Part shown: positions 7,947-13,768 of the stretch, piece by piece
Position numbering within the stretch: the first letter of the stretch is position 1
Layout: every line of letters begins with the position of its first letter
NCBI GenBank assembly: GCA_019746735.1
Contig: JAIERT010000144.1
Location: forward strand, 1 to 35,288
Direction of reading: 5' to 3'
DNA from: Burkholderiaceae bacterium
Lineage (GTDB): Bacteria > Pseudomonadota > Gammaproteobacteria > Burkholderiales > Burkholderiaceae_C
Length of the DNA stretch: 35,288 bases
Notes under the pieces: model-generated
Told to the model about the DNA's origin: nothing
The model's input: the letters and a program-made list of their open reading frames with translations, nothing else
Databases searched by the model: none
Translations under genes and position numbers: made by a program

Positions 7947-8512
7947 TCAGGCAGCTCAGCTTCTTGGATGTGGCTGAGCCCAAGGACCACGGCTTGATCG
8001 ACGAAAGTTCTGTTGTTCGGCACCACAACCTGCGGGTCAGCGCCGAAATGGAGATTGGCCGAGCGGGTGAGTATTTGGTGATGGCAGATTTGCTGCTCAA
8101 TGGTTGGGTAGCGTACCCGACATCACAAGGCGTGCCGTATGACATTGCTGTTGACATCGGCCAGCGGGTGATCCGGGTTCAGGTGAAGTCCACCAAAATG
8201 CCCAAGACACCGGCTTCGCTTAATCGCGGCACACCTCTGTATGTGTTTCATACTCGCCGTGCCGGCAAGGGCGGGCGGCGACGGTACAGCGCAAAAGACT
8301 TCGATGTTCTAGCCCTGGTCGCGCTCGATCGCCGGTTGATAGCGTATTACGCATTGGCTGATTGCCGCAACGACTGCATAGCGATCCGCGTGCCCGGTCT
8401 GCTGTATGGAGAAGGTGGCGTCAAGTGCCGCTACTTTGAGGATGCGAAATTCGAATTCGCACTGGATAGCGTTTTGATGAGACAACGACAGGAGGCATTG
8501 TTCGCCTCCTGA
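7943..8512 (+). CDS. PD-(D/E)XK endonuclease-like protein, 189 aa (GTG start)
   Basis: The GTG start at 7943 overlaps the methyltransferase stop and is preceded by AGGAGG. Residues 38-90 have the layout of a PD-(D/E)XK domain: an N-terminal Glu (IGRAGEYLV, about E43), PYDIAVD (D67), then IRVQVKST, where QxK (Q80, K82) replaces ExK. The layout resembles the small PD-(D/E)XK endonucleases associated with group I introns and the DUF4365-like proteins. A C-terminal half with RRRYSAKDFDVLALVALDRR supports that fold. Coupling to the methyltransferase suggests a restriction-modification-like unit. It could also be a repair or recombination nuclease. The codon use is slightly less GC-rich than the late genes. 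Confidence 0.72.
   Translation: MIRQLSFLDVAEPKDHGLIDESSVVRHHNLRVSAEMEIGRAGEYLVMADLLLNGWVAYPTSQGVPYDIAVDIGQRVIRVQVKSTKMPKTPASLNRGTPLYVFHTRRAGKGGRRRYSAKDFDVLALVALDRRLIAYYALADCRNDCIAIRVPGLLYGEGGVKCRYFEDAKFEFALDSVLMRQRQEALFAS
8489..8511. terminator. Hairpin at convergent gene ends (weak terminator)
   Basis: CAGGAGGC (8489-8496) and GCCTCCTG (8504-8511) form an 8-bp stem with a 7-base loop, at the end of the nuclease-like gene. The toxin gene converges from the other strand with 7 bases between stops. There is no T-tract on either side, so it may only pause or protect transcripts. Confidence 0.4.
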
Positions 8513-8519
8513 GTCCATG

Positions 8520-8798
8520 TCAATGCTCGGTGCGTTTGAGATCGCGGTAGAAATTCTCGTGCGGCCCAACCATCAGCAACTTGAGGGTGTTCTCATCCAG
8601 AACGCGGTAGGCAAGCAGGCACAGCAGGTTGCCCATGCGGAACTTGTAAACCTGCACGCCAGCCAGATCGCCGACTTTGGTTTCACCGGCTTCCGGCTGG
8701 CCGACAATGGTTCGAACTGCCTCGTCAAGCGCGGCTTTTTGCTGCTTGTGCAGCTTTTTAACGGCGCGCTCGAAGGTCGGTGTGACAAGGACGCGCAT
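8520..8798 (-). CDS. RelE/ParE-family toxin, 92 aa
   Basis: The length and pattern are those of the RelE superfamily. It has an N-terminal VTPTFERAVKKLHKQQKAALDEAV, where two helices with basic residues precede the sheet. The strands VYKFRMGNLLCLLAYRVLDENTLKLLMVGPHENFYRDLKR carry the typical R...R...H/Y features of the mRNA-cleaving or gyrase-inhibiting fold. The ATG overlaps the antitoxin stop by one base (TGATG), giving the usual coupled antitoxin-toxin order. Toxins of this group act on ribosome-bound mRNA or on gyrase, and the sequence does not tell which. The pair probably stabilises the prophage or an islet within it. Confidence 0.88.
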   Translation of the reverse strand: MRVLVTPTFERAVKKLHKQQKAALDEAVRTIVGQPEAGETKVGDLAGVQVYKFRMGNLLCLLAYRVLDENTLKLLMVGPHENFYRDLKRTEH

Positions 8799-9007
8799 CA
8801 GCCGAACTGGTACTCACCCACGGGTTCTTCCTGGTCAGCGATCAGGATGTCGCGGATGACGCTGAACGGAAGATCGGGGTTTTCTGCGGCGATCTTGCCG
8901 ATCTGAGACCAGTATTCGATTTGCTTGGGCACCGAGCGGTGCTCGATGGTGCCATAGCGCTTGGCGGTCTCAACCAAGGCTTCGGGCAGTTTGACATTGA
9001 TGGCCAT
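8798..9007 (-). CDS. ParD-like antitoxin, 69 aa
   Basis: The protein begins MAINVKLPEALVETAKRYGTIEHRSVPKQIEYW. This is a ribbon-helix-helix-type DNA-binding N-terminus resembling the ParD-like antitoxins (PF11903 as I recall). The C-terminal part (PFSVIRDILIADQEEPVGEY) is acidic and would wrap the toxin. A strong AAAGGAGG lies 5 bases before the ATG. It precedes and overlaps the toxin, and is expected to repress its own promoter, which I place at 9031-9059. Its start overlaps the 3' end of the next upstream gene by 38 bases on the same strand, which is odd and discussed as a finding. Confidence 0.88.
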   Translation of the reverse strand: MAINVKLPEALVETAKRYGTIEHRSVPKQIEYWSQIGKIAAENPDLPFSVIRDILIADQEEPVGEYQFG

Positions 9008-9437
9008 ACGAACCTCCTTTGAATGGGTCTATGATAGCCCATAAGGGACCAAAATGGAACCTGTGATGTCGGTCTGCCAGGGCCTCTTCGACGATCTCGC
9101 AGTGAATCACAAAGCCCGTCAGGTAGGGCAGCCCCTTCGGAATCCCGTGCTGCTTGCTGGTCAGGCGGCCGATGGTCCAGCCCATCCAGCGTTGGGTGGC
9201 GGCGTGGATCGCATCCTGCAGGTTCAATCCGGCGTGCAGGCCGTTGAGTACATCGTCGGCAAAGTGACGGCCATGGCGGCTGTCCAGGAAGGCGCGCACC
9301 GAGTCGAGGGGCTGGCAGGTGGCATCCGAAATCGTGGTCATCGCGATGGGCCAGGCGGCTTGGGCGTCGTTGTTCATCGTGCCCCAAAAGCCCCAGGCTT
9401 CGTTCTGGGTGGTTGGGATTTGCTTGGTGGTGGTCAT
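8970..9437 (-). CDS. Conserved phage/plasmid hypothetical protein, 155 aa, C-terminus possibly altered
   Basis: The ATG at 9437 has GAAGGAGA 7 bases upstream. The product (MTTTKQIPTTQNEAWGFWG...) has LDSRHGRHFADDVLNG and ATQRWMGWTIGRLTSK segments that I recall from accessory genes of proteobacterial phages and integrative elements, though I know no function. It is soluble, with no membrane segment. After about residue 120 (IVEEAL) the sequence loses that look and runs through the toxin-antitoxin promoter into the antitoxin gene. The natural C-terminus may have been replaced when the toxin-antitoxin pair arrived. The first 120 residues are likely a real protein, the rest is doubtful. Confidence 0.72.
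   Translation of the reverse strand: MTTTKQIPTTQNEAWGFWGTMNNDAQAAWPIAMTTISDATCQPLDSVRAFLDSRHGRHFADDVLNGLHAGLNLQDAIHAATQRWMGWTIGRLTSKQHGIPKGLPYLTGFVIHCEIVEEALADRHHRFHFGPLWAIIDPFKGGSYGHQCQTARSLG
9025..9059 (-). promoter_or_regulatory. Toxin-antitoxin promoter with overlapping imperfect operator
   Basis: Read on the minus strand, TTCCAT (9054-9059) and TATCAT (9031-9036) are separated by 17 bases, upstream of AAAGGAGG and the antitoxin ATG. The -10 matches consensus in 5 of 6 bases; the -35 is weak (3 of 6). GGGTCTATGATAGCCC (9025-9040) is an imperfect palindrome over the -10, suited to ribbon-helix-helix autorepression. Confidence 0.6.
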
Positions 9438-9470
9438 CGTTTTCTCCTTCGGGTTGATCGTTGCGACACC

Positions 9471-9524
9471 CGTATGAACGCGCTGTTCGATTGAGAAGCC
9501 AAGCGCTTTCTGAATCTTTTTCAG
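9471..9524 (-). repeat. Islet leader repeat, copy 1
   Basis: First of four copies upstream of the four minus-strand genes. On the minus strand the shared core is AAGCGCTTGGCTT, eight or so variable bases, then GAACAGCGCGTTCAT. It contains the palindrome AAGCGCTT and the dyad GAAC-N5-GTTC. Copy 1 precedes the gene starting at 9437 and includes the stop of the gene at 9521-9853. Confidence 0.75.
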
Positions 9525-9853
9525 GCTTCTACCGCAATTCCGACGTAACGCCCGTAGGCGCTACCCGAGGGGTCGACGTACAGGGTCTTGCGATTCTCGG
9601 CCTTGACTTCGACGACGTGCCGAGTGGCGTGGTCGGGGTACCCGCCCTTGCCGGCCAGCCAGTCGCGATCTTGCAGTAGCGAGCCGGAAAAAGCATCGTA
9701 CTCGGCAGTGGTCAGTTCGCGGGTTTCGCTGATCACTACCGGCTCCGGGCGTTCGTCGTAGGGCGTGGCCGCCAGCACCTCCTGCAAGTCGACCGGCTTG
9801 CGGGTGAATCGGACTCGGAGAGGGTTGGCGGGGTTCCTGATTTCGGTGGTCAC
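9521..9853 (-). CDS. Hypothetical accessory protein, 110 aa (GTG start)
   Basis: A GTG start at 9853 with CAGGAG 8 bases upstream is preferred over the ATG of the longer track ORF, which would run through repeat copy 2. The product starts VTTEIRNPANPLRVRF. It has many charged residues, contains SETRELTTAEYDAFSGSLL and ends YVDPSGSAYGRYVGIAVEA, suggesting a small alpha/beta fold. I recall similar proteins beside DUF3489 genes in prophages and integrative elements, but no function is known to me. It lies between two copies of the leader repeat, so it may be transcribed or controlled individually. Confidence 0.75.
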   Translation of the reverse strand: MTTEIRNPANPLRVRFTRKPVDLQEVLAATPYDERPEPVVISETRELTTAEYDAFSGSLLQDRDWLAGKGGYPDHATRHVVEVKAENRKTLYVDPSGSAYGRYVGIAVEA

Positions 9854-9884
9854 GGCGGTTGCTCCTGGTTGCGTTGATGACAGT

Positions 9885-9924
9885 CGTATGAACGCGCTGT
9901 TCAATCGGAAAGCCAAGCTATTTC
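9885..9924 (-). repeat. Islet leader repeat, copy 2
   Basis: This copy lies upstream of the GTG-start gene at 9853. It keeps GCTTGGCTT, the constant 24-base spacing to the end of ACAGCGCG, and GAACAGCGCGTTCATACG. It has lost the AAGCGCTT palindrome (AATAGCTT here). Confidence 0.7.
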
Positions 9925-9972
9925 ATGGATCACGTTGGGGTGGCGTGGATATGCCGCCACCCCATCTCGAAT

Positions 9973-10521
9973 TCAACCGACCCGGTAGATACGCTCGCCT
10001 CCCTCGGGCTTCTCCGAGGTGATGGTGAGCCCTAGTTTCTTCTTGAACGCCCCGGCGAAGGTGCCGCGCACCGTGTGCGCCAGCCAGCCGGTGGCCGCGC
10101 AGATCTGGTTGATGGTGGCTCCCTCCGGGCGCTGCAGCATCTGGATCACGGCGGCCTGCTTGCTGTTTTCGCGGGTGCGGGGCTTCCCCTCGACGCCGAC
10201 CTTGAGCAGTCGCTTGGCCGCGTCCTGCTTTTCTTGTGCCCAGTTGGCCTCGGCGGCCGCGACGGCGGCCTCGACCTCGGGGTCGGGGTGGATGGTGGCC
10301 GGCGTCGGCCGGGCGCGCCCCAAGGCGTCGTAGCCCTCGGCGGCGACGAACCAGTCGGTGCTGTCGCGGGTAATCAGTGCCCTGTTGAACAAGCCCTCCA
10401 GCACCTTGGTGCGGGCACCGCCCTTGATGTTGTCGGGGAACCATTCGATCTTGCCGCCGGTGTGTTCGATGGCGTAGGCGAGGATGGCGTGCTGGGCCGG
10501 GGTCAGTTGGATGGTGGTCAT
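9973..10521 (-). CDS. DUF3489 protein, 182 aa
   Basis: I use the ATG at 10521 (MTTIQLTPAQHAIL), which has GAAGGAG upstream, not the track start at 10584 inside repeat copy 3. The C-terminal ~65 residues (RENSKQAAVIQMLQRPEGATINQICAATGW...TFAGAFKKKLGL) are a DUF3489 domain, a winged-helix-like fold. The N-terminus has its own helix-rich segment (LAYAIEHTGGKIEWFPDNIKGGARTKVLEGL) that also looks like a small helical DNA-binding domain. Such proteins are common on phages and integrative elements and probably bind DNA, but no pathway is established to my knowledge. It is the one clearly recognised member of the minus-strand islet. Confidence 0.87.
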   Translation of the reverse strand: MTTIQLTPAQHAILAYAIEHTGGKIEWFPDNIKGGARTKVLEGLFNRALITRDSTDWFVAAEGYDALGRARPTPATIHPDPEVEAAVAAAEANWAQEKQDAAKRLLKVGVEGKPRTRENSKQAAVIQMLQRPEGATINQICAATGWLAHTVRGTFAGAFKKKLGLTITSEKPEGGERIYRVG

Positions 10522-10552
10522 TTGATGCTCCTTCGTGGTGGTTGATGGTGTG

Positions 10553-10605
10553 GTCATGAACGCGCTGTTCGAGAGTGAAGCCAAGCGCTTTCCGCTTCTT
10601 TTTCA
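10553..10605 (-). repeat. Islet leader repeat, copy 3
   Basis: Precedes the DUF3489 gene. It matches copy 1 closely, including the CTGAAAAAG at the end of the upstream gene, AAGCGCTTGGCTTC and GAACAGCGCGTTCAT, with the same spacing. Confidence 0.75.
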
Positions 10606-10809
10606 GTCCTGCTTCGCGGCCTGCCGTCCTGCCTCGTAGGCCGCCATCAGGGCGCTCTTGACGCCCCAGACGCTGACCTCGTGGAAGTCCATCCGGTCGC
10701 TGTTGCGGGTTTCCAGTGTTTCGATGAACAGGTGGTCCAGGGCAATCGATTCGAGCAAGAGCTCGATCTCGTCAGGGGAGAGTGCGGTGGGTTGCTTGGG
10801 TTTGGCCAT
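10603..10809 (-). CDS. Small accessory protein, 68 aa (possibly DUF6900-like)
   Basis: The ATG at 10809 (MAKPKQPTALSPDEIE) follows AAGGAG; the longer track start at 10851 has no such site. The core IALDHLFIETLETRNSDRMDFHEVSVWGVKSALMAAYEAG is a helical domain that, from memory, resembles DUF6900. No catalytic or membrane features are visible. It is the first gene of the minus-strand islet, downstream of repeat copy 4 and divergent from the terminase operon. Function unknown. Confidence 0.72.
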   Translation of the reverse strand: MAKPKQPTALSPDEIELLLESIALDHLFIETLETRNSDRMDFHEVSVWGVKSALMAAYEAGRQAAKQD

Positions 10810-10849
10810 GTGGGGCTCCTTGGTGGGTTGCTTGTCAATCGACATCTGC

Positions 10850-10889
10850 ATTCACGCGCTGTGCGCCCCAGAAGCCAAGCGCTTTTTAA
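10850..10889 (-). repeat. Islet leader repeat, copy 4 (diverged)
   Basis: This copy keeps AAGCGCTTGGCTTC and CAGCGCGTG with unchanged spacing. The dyad here has one pair changed on both sides (A-T to C-G), while the outermost pair is lost. It lies between the divergent islet and terminase genes. Confidence 0.6.
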
Positions 10890-10965
10890 TCCCGGGTGAT
10901 TCACTCGCCTTTGCCTGACCCATACCTCCAGGAGGCCACCCACTTGCACTGAAGTGATCAACACC

Positions 10966-11559
10966 ATGGGACTGTCCATTCGCGCCTACGCGCGCCACCG
11001 AGGCGTGTCGCACGTGGCCGTCAAAAAGGCCATCGATACCGGGCGCATCAGCCAGTTGCCGGATGGCACCATCGATCCGGTGGTGGCCGATGCCCAGTGG
11101 GCGGCCAACACCACGCCGACCCGGCGGTCGGTAGCGGACTTGCCCAGCGACAAACCGGCTCCACAGGTTTCCGCGCCTGCCCGCGAGATTCCCCAGACTT
11201 CCGCAGCAACGCCTACGCGCCTGCAACGGGAAGCGCCAGAAGTCCCAACACCAGCCCTGTCGAGTGGCGGCACGTCGCTGCTGCAGGCCCGCACCGTCAA
11301 CGAGGTGGTCAAGGCGCAGACCAACAAGGTGCGTCTGGCCCGCTTGAAGGGCGAACTGGTCGATCGCTCACAGGCCGTGGCCCATGTGTTCAAGCTGGCC
11401 CGTGCTGAGCGCGATGCCTGGCTCAACTGGCCAGCGCGTATCTCGTCGCAGATGGCCGCAGGGCTGGGTGTCGATGCGCATGTCTTGCATGTGGCGCTGG
11501 ACGCTGCCGTACGCCAGCAACTGCAGGACCTGGGCGACTTGCAGCCCAAGGTGGACTGA
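10966..11559 (+). CDS. Terminase small subunit, Nu1-like, 197 aa
   Basis: This gene heads the late operon. The N-terminal MGLSIRAYARHRGVSHVAVKKAIDTGRI (1-28) is a winged-HTH-type DNA-recognition segment as in lambda Nu1, with a Pro/Ala/Ser-rich linker (about 45-105) and a helical C-terminal part (ARLKGELVDRSQAVAHVFKLARAERDAW). That C-terminal region includes NWPARISSQMAAGLG, often annotated Nu1-like or 'elements of external origin'. TerS recognises the packaging site and loads the large subunit. I choose ATG 10966; GTG 10954 is an in-frame alternative. The stop overlaps the TerL start by one base. Confidence 0.8.
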   Translation: MGLSIRAYARHRGVSHVAVKKAIDTGRISQLPDGTIDPVVADAQWAANTTPTRRSVADLPSDKPAPQVSAPAREIPQTSAATPTRLQREAPEVPTPALSSGGTSLLQARTVNEVVKAQTNKVRLARLKGELVDRSQAVAHVFKLARAERDAWLNWPARISSQMAAGLGVDAHVLHVALDAAVRQQLQDLGDLQPKVD

Positions 11560-13547
11560 TGAGTGGATTGACCATGGACGAGCTGTATTACGAAGGCTGG
11601 GACGCCATCGAGCGCGCCTGGCGCGAGGGTCTCACCCCCGATCCGCTGCTGACCGTCTCCGAATGGGCCGACAAGCACCGCGTGCTCTCCAGCAAGGCCG
11701 CGTCCGAACCAGGACGCTGGCGCACCAGCCGCACGCCCTACCTGCGCGAGATCATGGACTGCTTGTCCCCGATGTCGCCGATCGAGCGGGTGGTGTTCAT
11801 GAAAGGCGCGCAGGTTGGCGGCACGGAGCTGGGGTTGAACTGGGTCGGCTACGTGATCCACCACGCCCCGGGCCCGATGATGGCGGTGTGGCCCACGGTG
11901 GAAATGGCCAAGCGAGCCTCCAAGCAGCGCATCGACGCACTGATCGAGGAAAGCCCGGCCATCCAGGAGCGCATTGCCCCGGCGCGCAGTCGGGACTCCG
12001 GCAACACCATCCTGGCCAAAGAGTTCCATGGCGGCGTGCTGGTGATGACCGGCGCCAACAGCGCGGTGGGCTTGCGTTCCATGCCGGTGCGTTACCTGTT
12101 CCTCGATGAGGTCGATGGCTACCCACTGGATGTGGAAGGCGAAGGCGACGCGATCTCGCTGGCCGAGGCGCGAACCCGCACCTTTGCCCGGCGCAAGATC
12201 CTGATCGTCTCAACCCCGACGATTGCCGGGGCCAGTGCGGTCGAACGCGAGTTTGAGGCATCAGACCAGCGAAGGTACTTCGTGCCGTGTCCGCATTGCG
12301 ACCACCGCCAGTGGCTGCGGTTTGAGCAACTGCGCTGGGAGCGGGGCCAGCCGGAAACGGCCGCCTACATCTGCGAAGGCTGTGGTGAACCGATTGCCGA
12401 GCACCACAAGACCTGGATGCTGGACAACGGCCAGTGGCAGGCGTGTGCGCCAGAACAAGCCGGGCGCACGGCGGGGTTTCATCTGTCGAGCCTCTACAGC
12501 CCGGTGGGCTGGCGCAGCTGGATCGAGATCGCGCGGGCTTGGGAGTCGGCCGCCATGTCCGATTCCCGCTCGGCCTCGGCCATCAAGACCTTCAAGAACA
12601 CCGAACTGGGTGAGACCTGGGTCGAAGAAGGCGAGGCGCCGGACTGGCAACGATTGCTGGAACGTCGCGAGGACTACCGCATCGGCACCGTGCCCGCTGG
12701 CGGTCTGCTGCTGACTGCCGGTGCCGACGTGCAGAAGGACCGCATCGAAGTCTCGATCTGGGCCTTCGGGCGGGGCAAAGCCGCATGGCTGGTGGAGCAC
12801 CGGATCCTGATGGGCGACACGGCGCGAACCGAAGTTTGGTCGGCTCTCGCCAAGCTCATGGGAGAGACCTGGACCCACAGTTCGGGCTGCCATTTGAGTC
12901 TAGCGCGCCTGGCCTTGGACACCGGCTACGCCACCCAGGAGGCCTACGCCTTTGTACGCAGTGTGCGCGATGCCCGGCTCATGCCGATCAAGGGCATTGC
13001 TGGAGGTGCGGCGCTGATCGGCACCCCCACGGCGGTGGACGCCACCGCCAGCGGCAAGAAGCTGCGCCGAGGCATCAAGGTGTTCCCGGTTGCGGGCGGC
13101 ATCGCCAAGCTGGAGTTCTACAACAACCTGCGCAAAAGCGCCGAGGTGGCCGAAGACGGCGTCACGCCGATCTACCCGGCTGGCTTTGTGCACCTGCCCA
13201 AGGTCGATGCCGAGTACCTGCAGCAGCTCTGTGCCGAGCAGTTGATCACCCGGCGAGACCGCAACGGCTTTGCCCACCGCGAATGGCAAAAGATGCGCGA
13301 ACGCAACGAGGCCTTGGATTGCTACGTCTATGCCCGGGCGGCGGCAGCGGCCGCTGGTCTGGACCGGTTCGAAGACCGGCACTGGCAAGAACTCGAAAAA
13401 CAACTCGGCTCCGACCCACCAGTCGTTGCCAAACAAATCACAACCCCCGAGGCCACCCAAGAACAGCGATTCGACGGTGGCCTCAGCACTTCTAGCAGCA
13501 CGCCAGCGCCCGCTCGGCGCGTGGTGCGCAGCCGATGGATGACTTGA
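11559..13547 (+). CDS. Terminase large subunit, GpA family, 662 aa
   Basis: This is the packaging motor and cos-cutting nuclease of the lambda GpA family; the length is close to lambda gpA (641). The ATPase domain shows a Walker-A-like MKGAQVGGTE (81-90) and Walker B YLFLDEVDG (179-187), followed by the coupling motif ILIVSTPT. Two Cys pairs, CPHC and CEGC, form the expected zinc-binding insert. The nuclease domain begins with LLLTAGADVQKDRIEV, where the Asp residues bind metal, and ends around LDCYVYARAAAAAAG. With TerS and gpW it defines a cos-type siphovirus packaging module. Confidence 0.96.
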   Translation: MSGLTMDELYYEGWDAIERAWREGLTPDPLLTVSEWADKHRVLSSKAASEPGRWRTSRTPYLREIMDCLSPMSPIERVVFMKGAQVGGTELGLNWVGYVIHHAPGPMMAVWPTVEMAKRASKQRIDALIEESPAIQERIAPARSRDSGNTILAKEFHGGVLVMTGANSAVGLRSMPVRYLFLDEVDGYPLDVEGEGDAISLAEARTRTFARRKILIVSTPTIAGASAVEREFEASDQRRYFVPCPHCDHRQWLRFEQLRWERGQPETAAYICEGCGEPIAEHHKTWMLDNGQWQACAPEQAGRTAGFHLSSLYSPVGWRSWIEIARAWESAAMSDSRSASAIKTFKNTELGETWVEEGEAPDWQRLLERREDYRIGTVPAGGLLLTAGADVQKDRIEVSIWAFGRGKAAWLVEHRILMGDTARTEVWSALAKLMGETWTHSSGCHLSLARLALDTGYATQEAYAFVRSVRDARLMPIKGIAGGAALIGTPTAVDATASGKKLRRGIKVFPVAGGIAKLEFYNNLRKSAEVAEDGVTPIYPAGFVHLPKVDAEYLQQLCAEQLITRRDRNGFAHREWQKMRERNEALDCYVYARAAAAAAGLDRFEDRHWQELEKQLGSDPPVVAKQITTPEATQEQRFDGGLSTSSSTPAPARRVVRSRWMT

Positions 13548-13561
13548 GTGAACAAATAAGC

Positions 13562-13768
13562 ATGACCTACACACCAGAACACCTGCAGGCCTTACGCGAA
13601 GCCCTGGCCAGCGGCGAGCACCGCGTGACCTACGAAGGCAAAAGCATCGAGTACCGCAGCGTGGCCGATTTGAAGGCCGCGATTGCCGAAGTCGAAGCCA
13701 CCATGGCCCGTGAATCCGGCGCACCCAAATCGCGCCAGATCCGTATAACCACGGGCAAGGCACTCTGA
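13562..13768 (+). CDS. gpW-like head-to-tail joining protein, 68 aa
   Basis: Starting at 13562 the protein has 68 residues, the same length as lambda gpW. Its MTYTPEHLQALREAL...HRVTYEGKSIEYRSVADLKAAIAEVE follows the gpW pattern of an initial helix, a beta hairpin and a second helix. It sits between terminase and portal, the expected place. gpW joins the capsid after packaging and creates the site for FII. The track start at 13535 adds nine residues and overlaps TerL; neither start has a strong ribosome binding site. Confidence 0.88.
   Translation: MTYTPEHLQALREALASGEHRVTYEGKSIEYRSVADLKAAIAEVEATMARESGAPKSRQIRITTGKAL

Noticed and set aside
9923-10444. 173-aa minus-strand ORF overlapping the DUF3489 gene
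   Set aside because: Gly/Arg-rich alternate frame; the DUF3489 frame has the domain and an SD.
10986-12029. 347-aa minus-strand ORF across TerS and TerL
   Set aside because: It overlaps two well-supported genes and its sequence is low-complexity and His/Arg-rich; no start signal.
12785-13495. 236-aa + strand ORF inside TerL
   Set aside because: Arg/Gly/Pro-rich alternate frame of the TerL C-terminal half, no start signal.
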